Shown: in pieces, positions 29,225 to 38,302 of the stretch
Numbering within the stretch: the stretch's first letter is position 1
How the letters are laid out: every line of letters begins with the position of its first letter
Source: Tranzscheliella williamsii
Lineage: Eukaryota > Basidiomycota > Ustilaginomycetes > Ustilaginales > Ustilaginaceae
Length of the DNA: 64,000 nucleotides
Assembly: GCA_023212725.1 (NCBI GenBank)
Contig: JALBYF010000003.1
Location: 1 to 64,000 of the forward strand
Direction: 5' to 3'
Translations under genes and position numbers: made by a program
Notes under the pieces: generated by a model
Database searches by the model: none
What the model was told of the DNA's origin: nothing
The model's input: the letters and a program-made list of their open reading frames with translations, nothing else

Positions 29225-32200
29225 ATGGCTTTCGCTCAGGCTGGTTACCCTGGCGGCTATCCTCAACAAGATGGCCGCTATGGAGTACACTCTTTCGCTG
29301 CTAATCCGGTTCAGAGTCTAGGACATCCGAGTTTGGCCGGTGCGCCCACGATGTACGCCCGGGCGGACTTGACTCAGCCTCAAAATCTTCACGGCCCGGC
29401 TTATCAGGAGGTCTCTGGTCCTGCCGTTCACCCTGACCACGCTCTTTGGCAGCCTCCACATGCCCCCCGTCTGACAGCCGCTGCCGCACGGGCGGGTCGC
29501 ATGCAGTCTGTCGCATACGGCGCTTACGGCTATCCCCAGGTCCACATGCAAACCCCTTGGTATCCTCAGCTCATGCGATTCCCTCAGCAGCAGCAACAGC
29601 CTCGAACACATCAACAGCTGGAGCACCAGCTTTTGATGCAGCATCAGATGGCTAAAGCTCAAGGACAACAATATCAACCGGTCACCTACCCACATGCTCC
29701 CCCGCATGCGCAGCATCATCAGCGTCATCTTTCCCAGGCGGCATCCGTGACTCAACGAGAAGACCCTGCATGCATGCACGGTTACGGTCTTGCCAGTCAT
29801 GGTAACTATGGACGAAGCCGCTCGCAAACGCATCAAGATAGCTGGATCCAACCCTCGAATGATTCTGGCGACAGCGCCAGCGCCTCTCACGTTGTTGGAG
29901 GATGGCCTGAGCAAGGCGTTGCCCGGCCAGATTGGCTGCCATATCATAGGGCATCAGTTCCACGAGGGCATGGTCATGATTACCAGCACATGCATCCCCA
30001 ACATCGCTACTCAGGCGTAGCCGCTGCCAGGTCCCACGATGATTGTCGACCAGATGGTCTTCGACAAGATTGGCAGCATCAACAACAATCGCAGCATCAT
30101 CATCGGCATTACTCTCAGTTCAACCAGCACAATCACCAGCAGCCCCAGGGTCACGGCAGTGCTGCAGGCGGTGGTGTTGACGATGTCCGGGGACACTATG
30201 GCGCCCCCCAATTTGCTCACGCCCCTCAAGCTAGTGTCCAAAACCTTCCTGCAATGCAGCATCAAGCTGACATGTGGGCGGTTCAACAACAGTCACTTGT
30301 TGACGCTCAAATGGCTCCTCTTGGGAACGTTGCGGGGCACAACGTCCGATATCCGCTCGATTCAGAAATCTGGCAGCCACGTCCCGAAACCCGACGTCCA
30401 GAGCTTGCCGAGGCTCCTGCACCTGTCGAGCGTGGGGCCGCTAGAGCTGACGATGCTTCCGCCGCCGATCAGGACCAGGGCCCTGCTCCACCTTCCCCAG
30501 ACACGCTGGACAAGTCAGCAGTCCCGATTGCAGCGATAGGCGCCCAGCTTATCTGGACAGTGTGCACTGCTCTCTTTGATCCCGAGTTACTGACTGAGGC
30601 GCATGAAGTAGCAGATGACTTGATGGATGAAGACGCGGACGACACAACGTCCCCTGCCCCCGCGTCGGCGCCCTCGACATCCTCAACCCCTTCTTTGAAT
30701 ACTCCGGATGTTTCTCCGTGGTCCTCTACAGTCCTTGACGAAACTGCGTCTGATCCGGCTGGCGGGGATTGGAACTCTTTCCGTTCGCCATTTGGCCCTG
30801 AACGCGTCAAACATATACGCGGACACACCGGTTCCGTACATCTAGGCAGTGAAGCTTCTTTCGGCACTGATCTCCATCGCATGGCTGTCGGCGCAGAAAG
30901 AGCCAAGACGGCGCTTGGCCGCAACAGTTCGCCCAAGCGCTCGCGACAAGCTTCGGGTGGCCACTCCGAGTTTGCGACCAGCCACAGCTCTGGCGCCAGC
31001 ACTGCCAGCAGCTCAGAACCCGGCACGCCTTCGTCGCTTCCACGGGCGAGCCCCATACTCAGCTCGACCGTCTCTGCTCGCTCCACTGAGACCATGCGGA
31101 GCCCGAATCGGACAGGTCTTGGCACTTCTTTCGATCGTTCGCGATCAGACACAGCTGCTCGATCGCGACGCAGTCCGTCCAAGACTTCGCCGACGATGGC
31201 ATCAACAAGGTGGTCAAGCCGGATGAAAGACAACGTTCTTGCGGTGCTGCGGCTTGTATCCCCCGAATGGCGATGGAGCAACAATAACGACGATTTAGTG
31301 TCGCTCGTCGCTTCGCCTCCTTGTCCTTCTGTTGAAGGTGCGCATAAGACCACTGCGCCACAAACCAGCGGCCGACGAGATTCGGTTATTGGAATCGTCA
31401 CTTCGTACGCCAATGAGCCTAGTCCAGCTTTCCGACGCTTTGCGCACCAGGTCTTGGCACAGACACTGCTGTCTCCGACTGCCTTCCTTTTGGGTGTATT
31501 GAACGCTTTGAGATTGCCAATGATGGCGCGGCTCTCAGACGGTTCCATCGATCCAACATTTCTAGATCTTTTCGCCCAACCCACCTCGGCCGCGCCATTC
31601 AAGCTTTTTGCCGTAGGTATGATGATTGCCAACAAACATCTTGACGACAACACTTTTCTCAACAAAACCTGGAACGAAGTGACTGGGATTCCGCTCGCCG
31701 AGCTCAACCAGATCGAGGCTTGGTTTCTCAAGAAATGCAACTACGAAATCACTGTTCCCGACGGTACGTGGGTGGGCTTCTTACACCGAGTTCAGACGTG
31801 GGAGGAGACTCGATCCAGTCGCGGCACTCATCGCGACCAGGACAGTTCCAAGCGGCTGCTGCTCGTTCTCGACGAAGCTCTCGGACACTTCGATGCCATT
31901 CCCAGCTTCCGCCTGGATGAGGCGAAAGTCAGTTCCGAACATGGGAATACGGATTCGTCTGGCCTGCTGAAGCCAGCATCGATGGACATTTGGGCTGAAA
32001 ACGACAGAGTCAGCCCGCAAGCCTCACTCTCGAGCCGCCAACATTACTGGCAACGTTCCTCTGACTCTGGAGCGCTGCCAGTAGAGAGCATTGACTTGAC
32101 ATCTGATGACATGCATGATGCGTTGCGGTTGCCTCACATCTTACGAACCAGCGTTGCACAGTCAGAGTCAGCGTCTTTGTGCCGTTCATCCTCGGATTGC

Positions 32201-32371
32201 GCCATCAGCAGCTCGTCCAAGACGATCAGCCCAGTCAGTGATTCTAGCAAAAGCCAGAATGGCAGCATGTCAGGCCCACTGATGCCCTCCTCCCTGCTGA
32301 ATGGCTCGCATGGCTTGCTGCAAAGTAGCTCGTGCGTACCTCTCACGGCTGCTGCATGGGCCCATACGTGA
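29225..32371 (+). CDS. PHO80-like (Pcl-type) cyclin with very long disordered N-terminus
   Basis: The 1,048-residue protein contains a cyclin box of the PHO80/PCL type near residues 719-860. Supporting features are FRRFAHQVLAQTLLSPTAFL, FKLFAVGMMIANKHLDDNTF, NKTWNEVTGIPLAELNQIEAW and FLKKCNYEITVPDGTW. Such cyclins activate Pho85/Cdk5-family kinases controlling phosphate response, polarity or morphogenesis. The first 400 residues are Gln/His/Tyr/Pro-rich, followed by Ser-rich and acidic low-complexity regions. PCL proteins are usually under 500 residues, so the N-terminal extension is exceptional. Smuts have a Pho85 cyclin linked to filamentation (Pcl12 in Ustilago maydis); whether this is that gene cannot be told here. 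No intron is required. Confidence 0.82.
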   Translation: MAFAQAGYPGGYPQQDGRYGVHSFAANPVQSLGHPSLAGAPTMYARADLTQPQNLHGPAYQEVSGPAVHPDHALWQPPHAPRLTAAAARAGRMQSVAYGAYGYPQVHMQTPWYPQLMRFPQQQQQPRTHQQLEHQLLMQHQMAKAQGQQYQPVTYPHAPPHAQHHQRHLSQAASVTQREDPACMHGYGLASHGNYGRSRSQTHQDSWIQPSNDSGDSASASHVVGGWPEQGVARPDWLPYHRASVPRGHGHDYQHMHPQHRYSGVAAARSHDDCRPDGLRQDWQHQQQSQHHHRHYSQFNQHNHQQPQGHGSAAGGGVDDVRGHYGAPQFAHAPQASVQNLPAMQHQADMWAVQQQSLVDAQMAPLGNVAGHNVRYPLDSEIWQPRPETRRPELAEAPAPVERGAARADDASAADQDQGPAPPSPDTLDKSAVPIAAIGAQLIWTVCTALFDPELLTEAHEVADDLMDEDADDTTSPAPASAPSTSSTPSLNTPDVSPWSSTVLDETASDPAGGDWNSFRSPFGPERVKHIRGHTGSVHLGSEASFGTDLHRMAVGAERAKTALGRNSSPKRSRQASGGHSEFATSHSSGASTASSSEPGTPSSLPRASPILSSTVSARSTETMRSPNRTGLGTSFDRSRSDTAARSRRSPSKTSPTMASTRWSSRMKDNVLAVLRLVSPEWRWSNNNDDLVSLVASPPCPSVEGAHKTTAPQTSGRRDSVIGIVTSYANEPSPAFRRFAHQVLAQTLLSPTAFLLGVLNALRLPMMARLSDGSIDPTFLDLFAQPTSAAPFKLFAVGMMIANKHLDDNTFLNKTWNEVTGIPLAELNQIEAWFLKKCNYEITVPDGTWVGFLHRVQTWEETRSSRGTHRDQDSSKRLLLVLDEALGHFDAIPSFRLDEAKVSSEHGNTDSSGLLKPASMDIWAENDRVSPQASLSSRQHYWQRSSDSGALPVESIDLTSDDMHDALRLPHILRTSVAQSESASLCRSSSDCAISSSSKTISPVSDSSKSQNGSMSGPLMPSSLLNGSHGLLQSSSCVPLTAAAWAHT

Positions 32372-32981
32372 CGCTTCTCCTTCCTCGACACGGCGGCAGC
32401 CTTGCCGTCTCAACTCAGATCTGTAGATATCGGTTCTCCCTTCCTCTGCCTCCTACCGCGTAGTTCTTAGCCTTTACCATCTTCCACAAAAAAATACCCG
32501 CTATTCGCTCGCTAGCAAAAAAAAGACTGGGTCTCCCAGCTACTTGACAGTAGTTGGCTCACCTCATGTCCGTTATCTCGTTCCGTACCATGCACCCCTT
32601 CCTCTGTACATTTGCCCTGCTCTAGATGCGTCTGGTTTCCGTCGATGCACATGTTCCTCCTATAGACGCCTGCCCACTCCTTTGCTGGCGCCCCTGCTTC
32701 CGATCCTCAGCCTTGATCCAGGCTCGACTCACATGCACTTGTCCTTGTTCCCCGAGAACGACGAAATCCATTTTTTTGCGCGTTGGCCGCCTGCCGCGCC
32801 AACTGATCTCGCTTCTCAGCCCAATTCAGCGTCGAGGTGCACGGACTTGGGGAGTGTACCAGGGGACGGGATGGGGGACGCCTGCTGTTGAGTGCAAAGG
32901 TGAACGTACATGCGCTAGCGCCGAGGGAAGTGGGCCGGGGCAGAATGGCTGCTGTGGGAAAGTCAGGCAGGGTGGGGCGGG
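32372..32981. other. Convergent 3' intergenic region, cyclin / MRP51
   Basis: This 610-bp region lies between two stops. Poly-A runs occur near 32490 and 32518. It should contain both 3' UTRs; nothing else is seen. Confidence 0.45.
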
Positions 32982-34733
32982 CTAGTTCTGGTCGGCGTTG
33001 ACGATGCGATCGAGGCTGTCGAACATCTGCTTGGTGTTGTTGCGTGCGGGGGTGGTGGGGGAGTCGGCGGTGTCGGGTTTCTTGGGTTGTTGGGGGCGGC
33101 CAAGACGGCGCTGCTTCTGGGCTTCGGGCTTCCTGCGCTCGTGGGTGGGGAAGAGGCCGGTGAGGGGGGGGAGGGCGGTGTTGCGCCTGAGATCGGCGCC
33201 AAGCGCGCGACGGACGGGCTTGCTGGGATCCTGGACCGCCTTGCCGATGTAGTCTGGGCTGCCGATGGGGGCGCTCCGGTTGAGCGGCTTGCCGTCGCTG
33301 TCGGCCTTGACAAGCTCGACATTGGAGCGGACGTAACCGAGGTCGTTGCGAGGCGCGAGCATGTCCTTGTGCATGCCGCTGCCGAGGGCCAGGTTCGAGG
33401 TGCGGTACGCATCCACGATGCGGAAGAGCGCCGTGCCCTGCTTCACGTCCTGCCGGCTCCAGTCGATCGTCGGCGGCGCCTGCGCACGCAGCGGCGCGTG
33501 CAGGTAACTGACATGCCCTCCCACCAACACCGACCTGCCATCCGCCACCTTAGCATACCGGCGCACGTCGCGATCGCTCTTCGACGAAACCTCGTGCAAA
33601 ACGCGTCCCGGGACCGGATCCGCAAGCATCGTCGAGTAGATAAGATCCGGCTGCGAGTATTGCAGACCGGCATGCGGATGCATGGTGTTGGGCTGCGACA
33701 GCCCGGGCAAGGCGACACTGGTCTCGTTGGCAGACTTGCGCAGCGTCTTTTCCTCCAGCATGCGGAACGCATCCCGGGTGGCATCCACATCTCGGGACTG
33801 CTCCAGCATGTCGATCTCGGCCAGCGACATGCGGTCCAGCTCCGCTTCCGGGTTGATCTCCGGCAGGGGCTCTTTCGTCGCTCCACGTCGCTCTGCATCT
33901 TCCTGCGCTCGGACAGCAGCAGCATACTGCTTCTCCTGGCGCTTGCGCACCATGCTGAGCAAGCGACTTCTCTCTTTGGTGTTGAAAAAGTCCTTCCAGG
34001 CGCCGCGAGTGGCTCGAATCTTGGCGACAAATTTGTCAAACTCTTTGTCAGATAGGGCATTGTAGTTGGTCATCATGCGTGGGCGTGTAGTAAACTTGTC
34101 CGCGTCAAAGCCAAATGGCTTAGAGTGTGACTGTTCGCCCATGAAGTCCAGCTCCTTGTAGGTCGGGTCGGCGACACCACGGGATGCATGGTGCTTCATC
34201 AGGCTCCTCCACCTGTTATTGTAGAGCCTGGCCTCTCTGTCCTTGGGGTCCTCTTTAGCCTCCTCTTCTGGGGTCAGCTCAATCGGGCCGGGAATCTCGG
34301 TGGGGAAGTACCTTTCTGTGGACTTCAAAAAGGTCGAGGAGGGCCGAGGACCGAAGCTTCCTGGTTCGGCGTAGATATGCCCGCCAGACTCTGGCTTGGC
34401 GACGTTGAGTTTGGTATCGGCTTCTGCCCACCGCTTGACGAAAAGCGTCTCCTTCTCGCGTTCCTTCCAGGAGGTTTGGCCTTCCGGCGTATCAAGCTGA
34501 GAAATCTCTACATAGCGCAAGGCTCCGGGATAGGGTGCCGAGCCGGACGACGAGCCAAACACGGACGCGGACGACGAGGGCAGTGGCCTCTTCATGCCCC
34601 ATTCTCCTCGAGCAGCGTAGGCGGGCGGTGCGGTGTAGACCTGGGGGATAGACGGGTCAAAGGAGGCGAGACGAGACTGCCTCAAGAGCTTGGAGAACTG
34701 CGACGGCGCCGCGGCAGCGTTGCTGGCTGCCAT
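32982..34733 (-). CDS. MRP51: Mitochondrial 37S ribosomal protein Mrp51 (bS1m)
   Basis: The 583-residue product begins at the ATG at 34733; the frame runs further upstream only from a GTG. Residues 13-50 contain the family hallmark, KLLRQSRLASFDPSIPQVY followed by ARGEWGMKRPLP. Mrp51 is a small-subunit mitoribosomal protein that in yeast helps translate mRNAs such as COX1-3. The middle is helical and charged (about residues 220-300), consistent with the family. It is longer than the yeast protein (about 340 residues), with added C-terminal sequence. The last 400 or so bases use C-ending codons, switching from G-ending ones near 33400-33480. It is divergent from URA3. Confidence 0.85.
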   Translation of the reverse strand: MAASNAAAAPSQFSKLLRQSRLASFDPSIPQVYTAPPAYAARGEWGMKRPLPSSSASVFGSSSGSAPYPGALRYVEISQLDTPEGQTSWKEREKETLFVKRWAEADTKLNVAKPESGGHIYAEPGSFGPRPSSTFLKSTERYFPTEIPGPIELTPEEEAKEDPKDREARLYNNRWRSLMKHHASRGVADPTYKELDFMGEQSHSKPFGFDADKFTTRPRMMTNYNALSDKEFDKFVAKIRATRGAWKDFFNTKERSRLLSMVRKRQEKQYAAAVRAQEDAERRGATKEPLPEINPEAELDRMSLAEIDMLEQSRDVDATRDAFRMLEEKTLRKSANETSVALPGLSQPNTMHPHAGLQYSQPDLIYSTMLADPVPGRVLHEVSSKSDRDVRRYAKVADGRSVLVGGHVSYLHAPLRAQAPPTIDWSRQDVKQGTALFRIVDAYRTSNLALGSGMHKDMLAPRNDLGYVRSNVELVKADSDGKPLNRSAPIGSPDYIGKAVQDPSKPVRRALGADLRRNTALPPLTGLFPTHERRKPEAQKQRRLGRPQQPKKPDTADSPTTPARNNTKQMFDSLDRIVNADQN

Positions 34734-35204
34734 GATGGTGTAGGATTCAACGAAGCGACACTTGGCAAGCGGCACCTATAGCTTGGTGGTAGAAGCAATG
34801 CTGTTGCTAATTGCCGCTGTCGTGGCCGCTGCCAGGATTAGTGATGTTGGTGCTGGTGGTAATGCAGCCGGGGACGATCCTCGATGATGAGCAGGCTGAT
34901 ACGGCCTGCTTTTCTTCGCAGCCCTTTTCTTCCGCCGCTTACCGGGCACGTGAGCCCATGCTCGACTTTCCTTTTTTTCTCGGACGATAAAATCAGCGAG
35001 CTTTCTCTATTGCCTTTGCCGTGAGTTGAGTTGATGAAGTGAAATTCATGAAATCGAGTTGCTGCCATCGGGGAATTTCAGCATGGCAGCAAGCTAACTA
35101 AAAAGGGCTTCCAAGTCTGCATTTGGCAGCAACAGCTTCTTGTCGGACGCTGTCGATTGCCCTATCTACCATCAAGCAGGCCTTTGTCCCGTCTGTGCTG
35201 CGAC
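34734..35204. other. Divergent intergenic region, MRP51 / URA3
   Basis: This 471-bp region should be a shared promoter. A T-rich run lies near 34970-34980. No known regulatory site was identified with confidence. Confidence 0.45.
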
Positions 35205-36242
35205 ATGTCAAGCATCACTCTACAGTCATATGCAGCAAGGGCCGCAAAGCAGCCCAACGCGGCTGCAAAGGCGCTGCTAGAGTGCATCGAACGCAAGCAG
35301 ACCAACCTATGCGTTTCGGTGGACGTCAGCAACAAACAGGATCTCCTCGACGTTTGCGATGCCGTCGGGCCCGATGTCTGTCTAGTAAAGGTAGGCATCG
35401 CTGCACCGCTTTGTGCTCTGCTACTGCCTGCAGCGTCGCCGAGATGGAAAGGCTGACTCGGTTCCATTTTTTGGCATAGACGCACATTGACATTGTCGAA
35501 GACTTCGACTGGGATCTCATAGAAGAACTGACGAAACTCAGCAAGAAGCACGATTTCCTGATCTTCGAAGACAGAAAGTTCGCTGACATCGGTAGGTATT
35601 GGACGCAGCTCCCGGCACGTTTAACCTGCGTCGTGGCTGATTGACCTGCTTCCAACCGGAAAACGTCGCTGTTCTCGTTCTACAGGTAACACAGTCACGT
35701 TGCAATACTCGGCGGGGGTACACAGGATAGCGTCCTGGTCGCACATTACCAACGCGCATCTGGTACCTGGCCCTAGCGTCATTGCCGGTCTAGCTAAGGT
35801 CGGTCAGCCGCTGGGACGAGGGCTTCTGCTCCTTGCGGAGATGAGCTCGGCTGGTGCCCTGACCAAAGGATCCTACACGCAAGCCTGTGTGCAGGAGGCG
35901 AAGAAGGACACCACCGGCTTTGTGTGTGGCTTCATCGCCATGTCCCGCGTCGACGAGACCGAGGGCCCCAACACCGACCGCGACCTCCTGATCTTGACTC
36001 CAGGCGTCGGTCTGGACGTGGCAGGCGACGCCATGGGCCAGCAGTACAGGACACCGGACCAGGTGATTCGCGAAAGCGGCTGCGATGTCATCATCGTCGG
36101 CAGGGGCATCTACGGTGCCCTCATGACAGAAGAGGGCAAGAGCGACAAGAAGGCCGCCTTTGACAAGGTCAGGTTCCAAGGGCAGCGTTACAAGAAGGCC
36201 GGATGGGAGGCCTATCTGGCCCGAATCGGCGCGCAGGCATAA
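35205..36242 (+). CDS. URA3: Orotidine 5'-phosphate decarboxylase
   Basis: OMP decarboxylase makes UMP in the last step of de novo pyrimidine synthesis; the smut gene is known as pyr6. Three exons join in frame: 35205-35390, 35480-35591 and 35686-36242, with GT-AG introns of 89 and 94 bp, giving 284 residues. The catalytic Lys/Asp array is in [15 protein letters not shown] and the signature [10 protein letters not shown], which is split by the second intron. The phosphate-binding C-terminal segment is [12 protein letters not shown]. Exon 1 encodes [19 protein letters not shown] at the start of the barrel. The intron positions within this well-conserved protein make the model secure. Confidence 0.96.
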
Positions 36243-36598
36243 ACACTGCTCGGCTCTGACACCCGCATGTACTACTAGCTATGGCATTGCTCCAATCACA
36301 ATGCATCGACTCAGCCAAATCTCCAAAGCTGATGGTGAGATAGCAAGGTTGATGAAAGCGGATCCCGGATCTAACACCGACGTATCTCCTTTCCACATCG
36401 TGATTGTGATTTTGATTACCAAAGGCCGTCTTTTAGGCCGACCAAAGTCAGGCTCAGAAAAGGTTCACTGCGAGTGAGGCGGCTGCTCTTCGCACCCTTT
36501 GCATTCTACAGCACCCTGGACGACTAAGCCTTAGTGCGGGTGCCTCTTACGCGTTGTCCATTCTTCGTACTCGCACCTTCTCGACGTGCCTGGCAAAG
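36243..36598. other. Intergenic, URA3 3' region and NTG1 5' region
   Basis: This 356-bp gap between two plus-strand genes contains AATCACAAT near 36294 and CGTGATTGTGATTTTGATT near 36398-36416, members of the recurrent intergenic motif described in the findings. Nothing else is seen. Confidence 0.45.
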
Positions 36599-38161
36599 AT
36601 GGCGGTAGCGGCGCCGGCGCGCCAGCGAAGCACGAGGCGCAATTTGTTCGCCCCTACTCCTCTTTCGAGCGGCGGTGCTTCGACGTCGACTGCTACTGGT
36701 ACGCAGGGGGACGAGGCTCTTGCAGCCGCGCTGTCCGCAGCCGGGTCGACCCGCTCGTACTCTCTGCGGCGCCGCGTCTCTAGGCCGTCTTCCGAGCACG
36801 CTGCGTCCAGTACTGCGCACACTACCGCGTCCAGAGCGTCCGCTTCGACAGCCACCGCCTCGCACCCCAACCGCCGGAGAGCTGCCACACCGTCGAGCGA
36901 GTCGGGTTCCGACTTCGCAAGCGACAGTGCCGATGCCAGCGACGACGACGATGCATATGCCTCCGAGCCCGACAGCAGGCGTGCTACGAAACTTGCTTCG
37001 CCGGACAGCGTGACGCCGTCGCCGAGGAAAAGGAAAGGCGCAAAGGTGGACGCGTCCGCTGTGGCGAAGGTCGCCAAGGCCGCCACGACAGGCAAGGGGA
37101 CGGTTTCGCCGTTCGATGTATCGCCGAGGAAGAAGGCGAAGAAGTCGATCAAAGTCGAGCTGGAGGCGCACGAAGCGCACCCGGCGCCGGCGCGGTGGCA
37201 GGAGACGTACGAGCTGCTAGTCCAGCAGAGGAGCCGGATTGTTGCGCCGGTAGACACGATGGGCTGCGAGGAGAATGGTCGGGAGGGGCGGCGGGCGGAT
37301 GGGTGGCGGGCGGCAGAGTCGGCCGAGGCGACGGCGCGGCGGGAGCGGCTGGCGACGCTGGTGTCGCTGATGCTGTCGTCGCAGACCAAGGATCCGGTTA
37401 CGGCCGAGGCGGTGTACAACCTGCAGCGCACGCTGCCGGACGGGCTGAGCCTGGCCTCGCTGCTAGCGGCGGACGATGCGACCATAGCCGCCTGCATCGG
37501 CAAGGTGGGTTTCTGGCGCCGCAAGACGGGTTATCTCAAGTCGGCGGCGCGTATCCTGGCGGCCGACTTTGGCGGCGATGTCCCGCGCACCGTCGACGAG
37601 CTCTGCAGCCTGCCCGGCGTCGGGCCCAAGATGGCCTTCCTCGCGCTCAGCGCCATGGGCATCCAGCTCGGCATCGGCGTCGACACCCACGTCCACCGCA
37701 TCACCAACCGCCTCGGCTGGCATTCCCCGCCCACCAAAACCCCCGAACAGACCCGCCTCAACCTCCAGTCCTGGCTCCCTAAACCCCTCCACCCGCACAT
37801 CAACCGTCTGCTCGTCGGCTTCGGCCAGGTCATCTGCGTCCCCGTCGGCCCGCGCTGCGACCTCTGCACCGTCGGCGCCGCCGGCCTCTGCCCCAGCTAC
37901 CGCCACGTCGACGCCAAGTCCGCCCTCAAGCGCGCCAAGGTCGAGCTGCTCCCCGACGCCTCGCCCACCACCCAACAACACCGCTCCGACCAGCAGCACA
38001 TCAAGGTCGAACTCCACCTACCCGGCCCCGACGGCCCCGGCATGCAGGTCCAGGACCTCATAGACGCGCCGCCCGCAGTCAAGCAGGAGCTCCTCGAAGA
38101 CCTGCACGCGCACACCCCAGCCACTCCCACTGCCAAAACCGAACAGGCGCTCGATTGGTAG
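36599..38161 (+). CDS. NTG1: Endonuclease III homologue (bifunctional DNA glycosylase/AP lyase)
   Basis: The enzyme removes oxidised pyrimidines and cleaves abasic sites in base excision repair. From the ATG at 36599 it has 520 residues. The first 190 are Ala/Ser/Arg-rich, with several basic clusters that could serve as mitochondrial or nuclear targeting signals. The helix-hairpin-helix is LCSLPGVGPKMAFLALSAMG, carrying the catalytic Lys, and the catalytic Asp is in GIGVDTHVHRITNRL. A four-Cys iron-sulfur site follows, with spacing Cys-x6-Cys-x2-Cys-x7-Cys; the last gap is normally x5. A hydrophilic tail of about 100 residues ends the protein. Codon third positions are G-rich at 37200-37550 and then C-rich to the stop. 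Confidence 0.92.
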   Translation: MAVAAPARQRSTRRNLFAPTPLSSGGASTSTATGTQGDEALAAALSAAGSTRSYSLRRRVSRPSSEHAASSTAHTTASRASASTATASHPNRRRAATPSSESGSDFASDSADASDDDDAYASEPDSRRATKLASPDSVTPSPRKRKGAKVDASAVAKVAKAATTGKGTVSPFDVSPRKKAKKSIKVELEAHEAHPAPARWQETYELLVQQRSRIVAPVDTMGCEENGREGRRADGWRAAESAEATARRERLATLVSLMLSSQTKDPVTAEAVYNLQRTLPDGLSLASLLAADDATIAACIGKVGFWRRKTGYLKSAARILAADFGGDVPRTVDELCSLPGVGPKMAFLALSAMGIQLGIGVDTHVHRITNRLGWHSPPTKTPEQTRLNLQSWLPKPLHPHINRLLVGFGQVICVPVGPRCDLCTVGAAGLCPSYRHVDAKSALKRAKVELLPDASPTTQQHRSDQQHIKVELHLPGPDGPGMQVQDLIDAPPAVKQELLEDLHAHTPATPTAKTEQALDW

Positions 38162-38302
38162 CCTGCCCACCCCAGGATCTCACCCCATACCCATACACCT
38201 GCGCACGCCCTCTGTTGATGTCCGCTGTATGCATCTGCGCTGGCGCGTCCTGCACATATCATGGGTCCGCTGAGAATCAGGCTGTATTGTGGCGGGCGGG
38301 GA

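Noticed and set aside
33087..34055. 322-codon plus-strand open frame opposite MRP51
   Set aside because: Shadow of MRP51 caused by codon bias; it starts without conserved features.
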